From: JAKOUL01 sp035378845
GTDB lineage: Bacteria > Dictyoglomota > Dictyoglomia > Dictyoglomales > Dictyoglomaceae
Reading direction: 5' to 3'
Length of the DNA: 64,000 nucleotides
Assembly: GCA_035378845.1 (NCBI GenBank)
Contig: DAOSUP010000002.1
Coordinates: 1-64,000, forward strand
The translations under genes were made by a program, and so were the position numbers. Numbering within the stretch: the first letter of the stretch is position 1; each line of letters begins with the position of its first letter. The notes under the pieces are model-generated. The model did no database searches, had not been told where the DNA came from, and saw only the letters and a list, made by a program, of their open reading frames with translations. Below, in pieces: positions 8,459 to 17,229 of the stretch.

Positions 8459-10049
8459 GATATATCACCTCTTTATCTTTCTCCCACACAATATGTTTTC
8501 TCCAAGAATCTTCCATTTTAGGAAAATCTATTCTAAAATGTGCCCCCCTACTTTCTCTTCTTAAAAGTGCCGAATTTACAATAAGATAGTCTAAAATTAA
8601 CATATTTTTATATTCATAAAAGTTTCTACTTTTATGAGTTATACCATAAACCTCATCTATTAAATTCTCAATTTCTCTTTTTGCCTCTTTAAGCTCCTTT
8701 TCCTCTCTTAGAATTCCAGCCTTTTCCCAAAGTAAGTTCTTAAGCTTAGATATTCTCTTATCACAATCTAAGAATTCTTTTCCCTGAAGAGAAATATTTC
8801 TTTGAATATTCAAATTAGTTTTAGCTGGTTTATCACTCAATACAGCATCAATGCATCTTTTACCAAAGACAAGAGCCTCTAAGAGAGAATTACTAGCAAG
8901 TCTATTTGCTCCATGAAGACCTGTACAAGCAACTTCACCACAAGCATATAAATTTTTTAAACTTGTTCTACCGTATTCATCAGTTTCTATTCCTCCCATA
9001 TAGTAATGGGCTGTAGGAGCTACAGGGATAGGTTCTTTTGTGATGTCGTATCCATACTCTAAACATTTTCTATATATATTAGGAAATCTTTCTTTTATCT
9101 TTTTATCTCCAACAGGACGAAAATCAATATATATATCTTTTTGTGTCTCTATCATTTCAATATACATAGCTCGGGTTACCACATCCCTTGGAGCAAGATC
9201 TCCTAAAGGATGGTAGTTTAACATAAACCTTTCGCCAAAAGAATTTATTAGAATTCCCCCTTCTCCTCTTACTGATTCAGAAATAAGAAATCTTTGAGGA
9301 GCATCCATCTTTAAAGCTGTAGGATGAAACTGGAAAAACTCCAAATCCATTACTCGTGCTCCCACTCTATACGCTGAAGAAATTCCATCACCCGTTGTAG
9401 TTAAAGGATTAGTAGTATTTGCATAGATCTGCCCTGCTCCTCCTGTGGCAAGAATTGTATATTTTGCAAGAATAATATCTATTCTTTTTTCCTTTATATC
9501 CCAAAAAACTCCTCCTATCACAGTATCATCTTTAGTTAATAGCTCTAATAGCATATGCTCTTCAAATAGATCTAAATTTTCTTTTTTCTCTACAGCTTCT
9601 ATAAGTGCCCTTGCCACTTCATATCCTGTAGCATCCCCATGAGCATGAATAATTCTTCTTCTACTATGAGCAGCCTCTCGTGTAAAGGAAAGTCCATCTT
9701 TCTTATCAAAAATTGCACCCAGCCTAATAAGATCTTTTACTCTATCAATACCCTCGTTTACCACTATTTTTACAATTTTTTCCTCACAAAAATCAGCTCC
9801 TGCAAGAATAGTATCTCTAAAATGAAGCTCAGGAGAATCATTGGGACTCAAAGCAACAGCAATTCCTCCTTGAGCATAATAAGTATTACTTTCCTCAAGT
9901 TTATCTTTTGTAAAAAGAGCTACCTTAAAGCTTTCAGGAGTATAATAAGCAGCAGTTAACCCTCCTACCCCACTTCCTATGATAATAAGATCATACTCCT
10001 GGACAAAGTCCTCTTTAGAAAAATTAGAAATATATCTTTCTATATTCAT
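8403..10049 (-). CDS. nadB: L-aspartate oxidase
   Basis: This 548-residue FAD enzyme makes iminoaspartate for quinolinate synthesis. The N-terminal FAD-binding GSGVGGLTAAYY (~25-36) and GGIAVALSPNDSPELH are typical, followed by HSRRRIIHAHGDATG, FHPTAL and APTAHYYMGGI. The C-terminal helical domain holds RESRGAHFRIDFP. In anaerobes the enzyme can use fumarate rather than oxygen as acceptor. It lies between nadA (4-bp overlap) and nadC (56-bp overlap), so expression is translationally coupled. Confidence 0.97.
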   Translation of the reverse strand: MNIERYISNFSKEDFVQEYDLIIIGSGVGGLTAAYYTPESFKVALFTKDKLEESNTYYAQGGIAVALSPNDSPELHFRDTILAGADFCEEKIVKIVVNEGIDRVKDLIRLGAIFDKKDGLSFTREAAHSRRRIIHAHGDATGYEVARALIEAVEKKENLDLFEEHMLLELLTKDDTVIGGVFWDIKEKRIDIILAKYTILATGGAGQIYANTTNPLTTTGDGISSAYRVGARVMDLEFFQFHPTALKMDAPQRFLISESVRGEGGILINSFGERFMLNYHPLGDLAPRDVVTRAMYIEMIETQKDIYIDFRPVGDKKIKERFPNIYRKCLEYGYDITKEPIPVAPTAHYYMGGIETDEYGRTSLKNLYACGEVACTGLHGANRLASNSLLEALVFGKRCIDAVLSDKPAKTNLNIQRNISLQGKEFLDCDKRISKLKNLLWEKAGILREEKELKEAKREIENLIDEVYGITHKSRNFYEYKNMLILDYLIVNSALLRRESRGAHFRIDFPKMEDSWRKHIVWEKDKEVIYREVNSLPSFKKNSRRSSK

Positions 10050-10942
10050 AATGAAAGCATTCTTTCAATAGGTTTCAGAGCTTTTTCTCTTATGGTTTCA
10101 GGAACCTTAACTTGAGGCTCCATGTTCTCAAGAGTACAGAGGATCTTTTCTAAGGTAATTTTTTTCATATTAGGACATACTGCAAGAGGAGATGCTAAAA
10201 TAAATTCTTTCCCTGGATTTTCTTTTCTTAACCTGTACAGAAGCCCCGCTTCGGTACCAATAATGTACTTTTTATTAGTATCTTCTTTGCAAAATCTTAA
10301 TATCCCACTGGTACTTGCTATCTCATCAGCTATATCTAAGACTTCTTTTCTACATTCTGGATGAACGACTATTTTAGCATCTTTATGTTCTTCTTTTAAT
10401 CTAATTATATCTTGTGGCAATATTCTCTGGTGAGTAGGACAAAAACCATCCCAGATAATCATCTCTTTGTTTTTAACCTTTTTGCTTACATAATATCCCA
10501 GATTTCTATCAGGAACAAAAATAATCCTTTTCTCTGGAATTTTTTCTACTACCAATGCAGCATTAGCAGATGTACAGATGTAATCACTTTCTGCTTTTAC
10601 CTCAGCTGTGGTATTTACATAAGATACAACTATGGCATCTTTATACTTTTCTTTTAAATCTCTCAAGTCTTGAGCGGTTATAGTGTTTGCTAAAGGGCAC
10701 CCTGCATTCATATCCGGAAAAAGAATTATCTTATTAGGAGCAAGTATTGAGGCTGTTTCTGCCATAAAATGTACTCCACAAAAGACAATGACGTCTTCTT
10801 TTACATTACTCGCTATTCTTGCTAATTCTAAGGAGTCCCCAGTAAAATCTGCTATCTCTTGTACCTCAGAAAGCTGATAATTATGAGCAAGAATAATAGC
10901 ATTTCTTTTTTTCTTTAATTCTTTTATCTTTTCCTGAAGCAT
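10046..10942 (-). CDS. nadA: Quinolinate synthase A
   Basis: NadA condenses iminoaspartate with dihydroxyacetone phosphate to form quinolinate, using a [4Fe-4S] cluster. The three conserved ligands are visible as C82 (NAGCPLA), C168 (DGFCPTH) and C256 (AVCPNMK). N-terminal LAHNYQ and TGDSLELAR are also diagnostic. The 298-residue length matches the short thermophile-type enzyme. It is 18 bp downstream of the LapA-like gene and overlaps nadB by 4 bp. Confidence 0.97.
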   Translation of the reverse strand: MLQEKIKELKKKRNAIILAHNYQLSEVQEIADFTGDSLELARIASNVKEDVIVFCGVHFMAETASILAPNKIILFPDMNAGCPLANTITAQDLRDLKEKYKDAIVVSYVNTTAEVKAESDYICTSANAALVVEKIPEKRIIFVPDRNLGYYVSKKVKNKEMIIWDGFCPTHQRILPQDIIRLKEEHKDAKIVVHPECRKEVLDIADEIASTSGILRFCKEDTNKKYIIGTEAGLLYRLRKENPGKEFILASPLAVCPNMKKITLEKILCTLENMEPQVKVPETIREKALKPIERMLSL

Positions 10943-10960
10943 TTTTCCACCCTTTAATAT

Positions 10961-11260
10961 TTAATTTTGTTGGATATTTCCAACTTGATCTTCTTGAGGG
11001 GGTTTCTTTTCTAATTCTCCTTCTAATTCTTTCACTCTTTTAGAAAGCTTTGTGATATTCCTTTTATCTCTAACCAAATTAGGAATAACACTTAAAAAAG
11101 AAAGCACCGCTCCTATAGAAAAGGAAAGAAATGTAACAGTTGATATCGTGGTTTGAAAAGACCAATAAAAAAAATGTATGGTAATTTCAGTCTGATTCTG
11201 CAGAGAGAATAGTAGAGCTAAGATTACTCCTACTAAAAGAATTATTATTAACTTACTCAT
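10961..11260 (-). CDS. LapA-domain small membrane protein
   Basis: This 99-residue protein has two hydrophobic segments (about 3-20 and 37-60) flanking NQTEITIHFFYW, the hallmark layout of LapA/DUF1049 proteins. A charged, coiled-coil-like cytoplasmic tail (residues ~65-95) follows. In enterobacteria LapA acts in lipopolysaccharide assembly; in other bacteria the role is unknown. It sits 18 bp upstream of nadA and is likely the first gene of that operon. It starts at ATG 11260 with a GAGGAGGT site. Confidence 0.8.
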   Translation of the reverse strand: MSKLIIILLVGVILALLFSLQNQTEITIHFFYWSFQTTISTVTFLSFSIGAVLSFLSVIPNLVRDKRNITKLSKRVKELEGELEKKPPQEDQVGNIQQN

Positions 11261-11350
11261 CTATTTTACCTCCTCATAACTCAGTTTAGTTTAACTTATT
11301 AAATTATAACTTTTATAACTTTTTAGGAGAATAACTTAGAAGAATTAAAC

Positions 11351-11379
11351 AAAAAGGGAGGAAACTCTCCTCCCTTTTC
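11351..11379 (-). terminator. Rho-independent terminator after pduL
   Basis: A perfect 7-bp stem GGGAGGA/TCCTCCC (11356-11362 and 11368-11374) with a 5-nt loop is flanked by A and T runs. On the minus strand it is followed by TTTTTGTTT and lies about 27 bp after the pduL stop. Confidence 0.88.
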
Positions 11380-11405
11380 ACAAATTTTTAATCTCTATCA
11401 CTTTT

Positions 11406-12008
11406 TTATGTTTTTTGAGAAATTTCTACCGGTTCAAAAATAACTGTTGCCATATCTCCTGTTTTTACTAAAGCTGCATTTGCCTCATCAGTATCCACAT
11501 GAAATTCCCATACAAATTTACCACTTACTCTAATAAGCACATTTTCAAAAGTCACTGCACGTATTCCCTCAACTCTTACTTTTACTATTTGTTTATCAGT
11601 AAGTCCTAACTCTTCTGCCATATCTTTAGGAGTATGAATATGTCTCCTTGCTATAATCACACCCTCTGGAATTTCAATCTCTCCCAACGGTCCTCTTATT
11701 CTTATCCCAGGAGTTCCTTCAATATCTCCTGACTCTCTTACTGGAGGCTGAACTCCAAGATTAATAGCATCAGTAAGAGAAATTTCTACTTGAGTTACCT
11801 TTCTTATAGGACCAAGTACCCTCAGTTTTAGAGCTCTCCCTTTTGGACCAATCGCTTCTACTTCTTCTGCTGCTGCAAACTGTCCAGGTTGGGATAAAGG
11901 CTTATATATATTTAATTGGGCACCCTCACCAAATAATCTCTCCAGATCTTCCTGAGAGAGATGTAAATGACGCGCCGACACGCCTACGGGTACTTTTACT
12001 TCGTTCAT
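11406..12008 (-). CDS. pduL: Phosphate propanoyl/acetyltransferase, PduL type
   Basis: PduL exchanges CoA for phosphate on acetyl- or propionyl-CoA, the first step of substrate-level ATP formation with acetate kinase. This 200-residue copy shows the metal-binding histidines of the two repeats: SARHLHLS (H14, H16) and IARRHIHTP (H123, H125), plus WEFHVDTDEANA (H170). It begins directly at the catalytic domain and lacks the N-terminal encapsulation helix of microcompartment PduL, so it should be a cytosolic housekeeping enzyme. It follows the DUF4914 gene by about 100 bp and ends in a clear terminator. A weak promoter-like TTTAAA-17-TATAAC can be read in that gap. Confidence 0.95.
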   Translation of the reverse strand: MNEVKVPVGVSARHLHLSQEDLERLFGEGAQLNIYKPLSQPGQFAAAEEVEAIGPKGRALKLRVLGPIRKVTQVEISLTDAINLGVQPPVRESGDIEGTPGIRIRGPLGEIEIPEGVIIARRHIHTPKDMAEELGLTDKQIVKVRVEGIRAVTFENVLIRVSGKFVWEFHVDTDEANAALVKTGDMATVIFEPVEISQKT

Positions 12009-12107
12009 TCTTAATATTCCTCCTTGAATATTTTACTTTTTCCTTAAGATTCCTCACTAATGTTATATCATTAATAGAAAAATTTTTAAAGCTTAAAAAA
12101 TATAGTA

Positions 12108-13988
12108 CTACCTCCGAGGAGGAATTAATCTAATATAATCTTCTAATGTACCATCATCTAAGCAACATTCAATGATTCTCTTACCTAAGGGATCAAGATC
12201 AAGAGACATAAACTTCTGTAATTCTTTTTTAAAGAAACTTTTAAGCATCTGTGCACCTTTATAATAAGCTTCAGGACCTACCTCAGGTTGTTGGTCTACT
12301 TGAAGAAAGGCTTTTGGAATATAATGTCCCTCTACTTTAAGCATTTCTAATGCATACCCCAAAAGCGGACATCCTGCAGGTTTTAATTGTTCAGGTCTAA
12401 GTCTTGCACTTCCTCTCTTAGCAAGATATTCCCTTACAATCCATTGAGGCATAAATCCCACTCTATAAACTCCTATATATTGATTGGGAATAAGGATATA
12501 CTGAGTATTAGGATAATCTAAAATCTGCTGTAAAAGCAGATTGGCTTGTCTCACCATCTTCCCAGTAGCAAAAGGCCAATAAGAACCTACTCCTTCACTG
12601 CTCATAAAATCATCTTCGGTGACACTGGGATTATCATATCCTCTTGGGCTTACAAGTCTCCATAACCATGCAAGAGCAGCAGGAAGTACATGAAATAAAC
12701 CCACTATTCCATAAGAAGGATTTTCCTTTGTACAAGGTGGAGTCCTAAGTCCAAAACTTCTTACATCTATCTCAACAGGTTCATCAACAATATCTGGTAT
12801 AAATCTTCTTGGGATTATTACTCTTGGATTAGGACATGGTTTCCCAGGTTCATCCATAATATGTTCCCATATAAGAGCTGTAGCTCCTGGATGTCCTTCT
12901 ATATTTAGAAAGATTAATGGCTCTGGTGGATGAATAGTCAAACTTTCCAGTTGAGGATCTGTACCATAACTTTTAATATTGTCAAGTCTTACAAACCATC
13001 CCTGTTCTGCATCTTTTACTGCCATCTTACCTCTTCCTGTCTGAAGACGAGGATGGCAAAGAGCCATATCATCAGTCACAGGTTGTATTTCACAAGATTC
13101 TTTAACTTCAATATAAAATTTCTCCCCAGAAACAATATTTATTCCAAGAAGAACACGATTATCTTTTTCTCGGTGCATCTGCTGGGTCATCTCACTTTTA
13201 CCACCACCACTTGCTCCTTCATGCATAATAGTAAGTACATTATCATAAGGGGTAATTATTCTTACTGTTGATGCATGAGCAGTTACCCAACCTTCCATCT
13301 CTCCAATATTTAAAAGTACGCCATAAATACCCTTTTTAGCACTGGGACCAGGATAAAGATTATATGAAAAAACCTCATGTTTTCCATTTATCCTGTTGTG
13401 GACTACTATTTGTTTACCATCAAAATGAGTATGTCTAAAAGGAGGAGCAACATATACAATAGCAATAGGATCAAAATCTGTTTTAAGCTGACCCCTCGGT
13501 ATAAAACCCTGAATATCTGCTAAAGTACCAGCAAAGAAAGCAGCATTAGATGGAGCAATTAGTAAAGAAGGATATCCATGTTCAAATCCTCCTGACATAA
13601 AGGGCATAACAATAAGCTCTTGATTTTTTAGCCATTCAAAGGTCTTCTCTCTTAATATATCAAAATCCTCCATAAATTTCTCTTTAAAAGTTGGTTTATC
13701 GGTATCTCCCTCGTCTCCTATCACAAGACTATCAGGATCTCTTCTTCTCATATATATATCAGGATAATTTACTACGATTCCATTTTTACATCTTGTTACA
13801 ACAGCTTCCACTACTTCGCCCTTACCAGGCACATCATACTTTACCTCAAACTCCATATTTCCTTTTTCACCTAATGCAAGGTCAAAAAAATCTTCTCTCT
13901 TTTCAGGAATAATAATTTTTTTGCAAGAAAGAAGAATGTCTTCTACTTCTTTTGGGAGTACAAAATAAGATATTTCTTCTCGGATCAT
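12108..13988 (-). CDS. DUF4914-family, PEPCK-like P-loop protein
   Basis: This 626-residue soluble protein has a Walker-A-like GASGGGKSE (about 258-266, Lys264). TDDMALCHP and a C-terminal GTGKMVRQ-like segment recall PEP carboxykinase kinase motifs, but the sequence around them is not that of a standard PckA. I assign it to DUF4914, a family of unknown function in anaerobic bacteria; the assignment is from memory. It precedes pduL, so a role in acetyl-CoA/PEP energy metabolism is a reasonable guess. The upstream leader contains a terminator-shaped hairpin with T-tract (14025-14064) behind its own promoter, which suggests attenuation control. ATG 13988 follows an AGGAGAAAGGAG site. Confidence 0.7.
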   Translation of the reverse strand: MIREEISYFVLPKEVEDILLSCKKIIIPEKREDFFDLALGEKGNMEFEVKYDVPGKGEVVEAVVTRCKNGIVVNYPDIYMRRRDPDSLVIGDEGDTDKPTFKEKFMEDFDILREKTFEWLKNQELIVMPFMSGGFEHGYPSLLIAPSNAAFFAGTLADIQGFIPRGQLKTDFDPIAIVYVAPPFRHTHFDGKQIVVHNRINGKHEVFSYNLYPGPSAKKGIYGVLLNIGEMEGWVTAHASTVRIITPYDNVLTIMHEGASGGGKSEMTQQMHREKDNRVLLGINIVSGEKFYIEVKESCEIQPVTDDMALCHPRLQTGRGKMAVKDAEQGWFVRLDNIKSYGTDPQLESLTIHPPEPLIFLNIEGHPGATALIWEHIMDEPGKPCPNPRVIIPRRFIPDIVDEPVEIDVRSFGLRTPPCTKENPSYGIVGLFHVLPAALAWLWRLVSPRGYDNPSVTEDDFMSSEGVGSYWPFATGKMVRQANLLLQQILDYPNTQYILIPNQYIGVYRVGFMPQWIVREYLAKRGSARLRPEQLKPAGCPLLGYALEMLKVEGHYIPKAFLQVDQQPEVGPEAYYKGAQMLKSFFKKELQKFMSLDLDPLGKRIIECCLDDGTLEDYIRLIPPRR

Positions 13989-14008
13989 ACTCTTTTCTCC
14001 TTTCTCCT

Positions 14009-14064
14009 AAAAATAAACAAAAAACCAACAATTTTACCTTTATACTATTGAGGTAAATTGTTGG
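14009..14064 (-). promoter_or_regulatory. Candidate transcription attenuator in the DUF4914 leader
   Basis: On the minus strand the leader forms a ~14-bp stem, CCAACAATTTACCT with AGGTAAAATTGTTGG (complements of 14051-14064 and 14025-14039). It is followed by TTTTTTGTTTATTTTT and then the ribosome-binding site. This has the form of an intrinsic terminator placed before, not after, the gene. The upstream segment AAATTG can pair with CAATTT of the left arm, giving a possible antiterminator. The signal sensed is unknown. An alternative is a protein-binding operator. Confidence 0.6.
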
Positions 14065-14095
14065 TCACCATTGATCAATTTTAAATTCTTTAATA

Positions 14096-14124
14096 AATTT
14101 AACACAAAAGATCTCAAAAATCAA
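14096..14124 (-). promoter_or_regulatory. Promoter of the DUF4914-pduL unit
   Basis: On the minus strand the -35 box TTGATT (complement of 14119-14124), a 17-bp spacer and the -10 box TAAATT (complement of 14096-14101) predict a start near 14089, so the hairpin at 14025-14064 would lie in the leader RNA. Confidence 0.5.
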
Positions 14125-14131
14125 ACAAAAA

Positions 14132-14160
14132 TTGTCATCAAACTTCTTTTTTGCTAAAAT
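14132..14160 (+). promoter_or_regulatory. Promoter of folC
   Basis: TTGTCA (14132-14137), a 17-bp spacer and TAAAAT (14155-14160) lie 31 bp before the folC ATG. The promoter is back-to-back with the DUF4914 promoter. Confidence 0.7.
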
Positions 14161-14191
14161 TCATTGAAAGATTTCTACGGGAGGTTTCCTA

Positions 14192-15508
14192 ATGGACTAT
14201 GAAGAGGCAGTAAACTATGTCTATAGTCTCACAAACTATGAAAAGCGTTTAAATAAAGTAAGTTATGCAGAGAAAAAATTTTATCTTGAAAGAATGAACT
14301 ATCTCTTAGAAGTGATGGGAAATCCTCATAAGAAATTAAAAGGTTTTCACATAGCTGGGACAAAGGGGAAAGGATCAACTTCAGCCATGATCTTTTCTGT
14401 TTTAAAAGAAGCAGGATATAAAGTAGGACTTTATACCTCTCCTCATCTTCAATCCTTAAGAGAAAGAATCTCAACTCAGGATGGCTGGATAAGCCAAAAA
14501 GAATTTGTAGAATTGTTAGAAATGGCAAAGCCATATATTCAAAAAACAAAAGAACATCCTATTTATGGATCGCCAACTTTCTTTGAAGTTTTAACTTCTC
14601 TTGCCTTTCTTTATTTTTATAACAAAAAGCTTGATTACGTGGTAATTGAAGTGGGACTTGGAGGAAGACTTGACGCTACTAACACAATTACCCCACTTAT
14701 ATCTGTAATAACCCCTATAAGTTTTGATCATACACATATCTTAGGAAATACCCTCTATCAAATTGCTACAGAAAAAGCCGGAATTATAAAAGAAGGCATT
14801 CCTTTAGTGTCTTCTCCCCAAGACCCAGAAGCATGGGAAGCTATAAAAAAAATAGCCGTAGAGAAAAATGCCCCTTATGTTAAAGTTGATGATGCTTATA
14901 AATGGAATAGAATAGACTCTAATCTTTCAGGACAAAGATTCAGATTAGAAGGAAATGGAACAAGAAAAGAAATCTTTATCCCTCTCTTGGGACAGCATCA
15001 AATTATTAATGCTGTTACCGCATATGCTGCTTTAAGAATGAGTAATTTGAATCTAAATCTTTCTGCTATCAAGCAGGGATTTTCCAAAGTGGAGTGGAAA
15101 GGAAGGTTTGAAATTATACAAGAAAAACCTCTCATAGTGATCGACGGAGCTCACAATGTCTCTTCTGCTATAGCCTTAAAAGAAACCCTCCAAGACTATG
15201 TCAATTTTAAACACTTATTCTTAATATGCGGAATGATGAAAGATAAAGATGCTCAAGGATTTATATCCACTTTAGATCCTTTAGTCTTTAGCTTTCACTT
15301 TGTACCTCTTCCAAGTCCACGTACCAGATCTCCAAAAGAACTTGCTGAGATGGTAAACAAAGATAAACCAACCTATATTTATGAGACTTCTGAAGAGGCT
15401 TTTAAGGATGTAATTAAAAGAGCCTCACCTACAGATTTAATTCTCATTACTGGTTCTTTATATCTTGTAGGTGAGGCAAGAGATTACTTTTATGGAAAAA
15501 TAGATTAA
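14192..15508 (+). CDS. folC: Folylpolyglutamate synthase / dihydrofolate synthase
   Basis: FolC adds glutamate to dihydropteroate and to reduced folates with ATP. The 438-residue protein has the Mur-ligase layout: P-loop GTKGKGST (~56-63), YTSPHLQSLRERI (~83-95), the LGGRLDATN motif, ITPISFDHTHILG, and the C-terminal-domain DGAHN. Start ATG 14192 has a GGGAGG site 8 nt upstream. It is a single-gene unit whose stop overlaps the convergent PDO gene by 4 bp. Confidence 0.95.
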   Translation: MDYEEAVNYVYSLTNYEKRLNKVSYAEKKFYLERMNYLLEVMGNPHKKLKGFHIAGTKGKGSTSAMIFSVLKEAGYKVGLYTSPHLQSLRERISTQDGWISQKEFVELLEMAKPYIQKTKEHPIYGSPTFFEVLTSLAFLYFYNKKLDYVVIEVGLGGRLDATNTITPLISVITPISFDHTHILGNTLYQIATEKAGIIKEGIPLVSSPQDPEAWEAIKKIAVEKNAPYVKVDDAYKWNRIDSNLSGQRFRLEGNGTRKEIFIPLLGQHQIINAVTAYAALRMSNLNLNLSAIKQGFSKVEWKGRFEIIQEKPLIVIDGAHNVSSAIALKETLQDYVNFKHLFLICGMMKDKDAQGFISTLDPLVFSFHFVPLPSPRTRSPKELAEMVNKDKPTYIYETSEEAFKDVIKRASPTDLILITGSLYLVGEARDYFYGKID

Positions 15509-16188
15509 GATTTCAATGCAGACTTAAGGTATTCAAGAAATACATTCTCTGGTACTGCTCCTTCAATCTCAACTTTATCATTTATTATGGTCTTTGGTAC
15601 AGCTGTTACTCCATATTTCTCTGCTAAATGAGGGAATTCTATAGATTCTACCATATCAGCTGTTATAAATTTGTTCTCCATTGCAAATTGATGAGCAAGT
15701 CTTACTGCCTTAGGACAATAGGGACATGTAGGAGTTACAAATACTTGAATATGTACAGGTTTATCCACAGTCGCAAGAACCTTCTTTGTTTCTGGAGAGA
15801 GTTGAGTTTCTCCACGAGAGATATCCATAATATCTTCAATCAAACTTGAGAACTCATAACCTGATGGTAGCCCAAAATATCTTACATTAAGTACCTCATT
15901 ATTTTTCTCAAAAAGAATAGCTGGGATTTTATCCACATTATACTTCTTAGCTATTATTTCATCTGCTAAAAAATCATGTATCTCTAACTCAAGGAGATTA
16001 GAAATTGATGTAAGTTCTTCTAATATTTCCCTTGTCTGTTGACAATATGGGCATTCAACTCTTCCAGGTACTACCAACTTACTCCCTGCAGATTTATCAC
16101 TGAAGAGAATAATTTTTACTTTGTCTTTTAGATTCTCTTGAAATAAATTTTCTAAATATTGACGATCCTCATCTTTTAAAAGTGCCAT
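15505..16188 (-). CDS. Protein disulfide oxidoreductase (tandem glutaredoxin-like, PDO)
   Basis: This 227-residue protein is two fused thioredoxin folds, each with a redox CPYC: C46/C49 (VECPYCQQ) and C155/C158 (PTCPYCPK). Each unit has its cis-Pro region, DKIPAILF and TAVPKTII. This architecture is the PDO of thermophilic archaea and bacteria, where it catalyses disulfide formation and reduction in the cytoplasm. It lies 3 bp after trxB, and the pair presumably forms an NADPH-thioredoxin reductase/PDO system. Confidence 0.93.
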   Translation of the reverse strand: MALLKDEDRQYLENLFQENLKDKVKIILFSDKSAGSKLVVPGRVECPYCQQTREILEELTSISNLLELEIHDFLADEIIAKKYNVDKIPAILFEKNNEVLNVRYFGLPSGYEFSSLIEDIMDISRGETQLSPETKKVLATVDKPVHIQVFVTPTCPYCPKAVRLAHQFAMENKFITADMVESIEFPHLAEKYGVTAVPKTIINDKVEIEGAVPENVFLEYLKSALKS

Positions 16189-16191
16189 TTT

Positions 16192-17163
16192 TTATTCCTC
16201 CTTATTATTAATTTCTTCTAAAAACTTACTGGCTTCTATAGCTGCAACAGCCCCATCAGCTACAGCAGTTACTAATTGTCTTAATACCTTACCTCTAACA
16301 TCTCCTGCAGCATATATTCCTGGTACAGAAGTTTGCATTTTTTCATCGGTAATTATAAACCCGTTAGGATCTAAATTCAGAATGCCTTTAAAAAGTTCTG
16401 TATTTGGAATCAATCCTACATAGATAAACACACCATCCACAGGAAATGTCTTTATCTCATGAGTCTTCAAATCTTCAAGAATTAACCTTTCTACTTTCTT
16501 CTCACCTTCAATAGCCTTTATTATATGGCTCCATAAAAACTTAATTTTAGAATTTGAAAAGGCTTTTTGTTGAACAATTCTTTCTGCTCTCAAAGTATCT
16601 CTTCTATGGATAATTGTCACATCTTCAGCAAATTTTGTCAGGTATATAGCCTCTTCTAATGCAGAATCTCCTCCCCCAACTACTGCCACCTTTTTCCCAG
16701 TAAAAAATGCTCCATCACAGACAGCACAGTATGAAACACCTTTACCTCTAAGCTTATCCTCTCCTGGAACCTCTAATCTTCTCGGTCTTGTTCCTGTAGC
16801 AATAATAAGAGACAAAGATCTATAAGTTCCATTAGAAGTTTCAATTATTTTCCAATATCCTTCAACATAAATTCTTTGTACATCAGATTCTAAAATTTTT
16901 ACTCCAAATTTCTTAGCTTGAGTCTCCATTTTCTTAGCCAGTTCCTCACCAGTAATACCTTCTGGAAAACCAGGATAATTATCTATCTTTTCTGTGAGTA
17001 TCGCATTTCCACCAACCGATGTCTTTTCTATTATTAAAGTCTTCAAAAGATTTCTCCCTGCATAAATTCCTGCTGTAAGTCCTGCAGGACCTCCTCCAAG
17101 AATTATCACATCTTGCTCTGTATCTATCTTTTCTTCAGTCCTTGTTAAAGCTATAAAGTCCAT
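16192..17163 (-). CDS. trxB: Thioredoxin reductase
   Basis: This 323-residue FAD/NAD(P)H flavoenzyme has FAD-binding GGGPAGLTAGIYAGR (~22-37), the redox pair CAVCDG (C146, C149), the nucleotide-binding GGGDSALEEA and the C-terminal AAGDVRGK. It passes electrons to a thioredoxin-like partner, here most likely the adjacent PDO. HRRDTLRAERI in the NADPH site carries arginines that usually go with NADPH preference. Its operon promoter is at 17198-17226. Confidence 0.96.
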   Translation of the reverse strand: MDFIALTRTEEKIDTEQDVIILGGGPAGLTAGIYAGRNLLKTLIIEKTSVGGNAILTEKIDNYPGFPEGITGEELAKKMETQAKKFGVKILESDVQRIYVEGYWKIIETSNGTYRSLSLIIATGTRPRRLEVPGEDKLRGKGVSYCAVCDGAFFTGKKVAVVGGGDSALEEAIYLTKFAEDVTIIHRRDTLRAERIVQQKAFSNSKIKFLWSHIIKAIEGEKKVERLILEDLKTHEIKTFPVDGVFIYVGLIPNTELFKGILNLDPNGFIITDEKMQTSVPGIYAAGDVRGKVLRQLVTAVADGAVAAIEASKFLEEINNKEE

Positions 17164-17197
17164 TTGTTTCCATAACCTCCTTATTTATACCTCATAA

Positions 17198-17226
17198 AGT
17201 ATACCTAAAAAGTATAAATTATGCAA
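17198..17226 (-). promoter_or_regulatory. Promoter of trxB-PDO
   Basis: On the minus strand TTGCAT (complement of 17221-17226), a 17-bp spacer and TATACT (complement of 17198-17203) precede trxB. The -35 box begins 4 bp past the stop codon of the upstream aldo/keto reductase gene. Confidence 0.7.
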
Positions 17227-17229
17227 CTT

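Noticed and set aside
14025..14064. Interpretation of the inverted repeat as an ordinary terminator of folC-side antisense transcription
   Set aside because: The adjacent minus-strand promoter and the position just before a start codon make a regulatory leader more likely. I could not exclude an operator.
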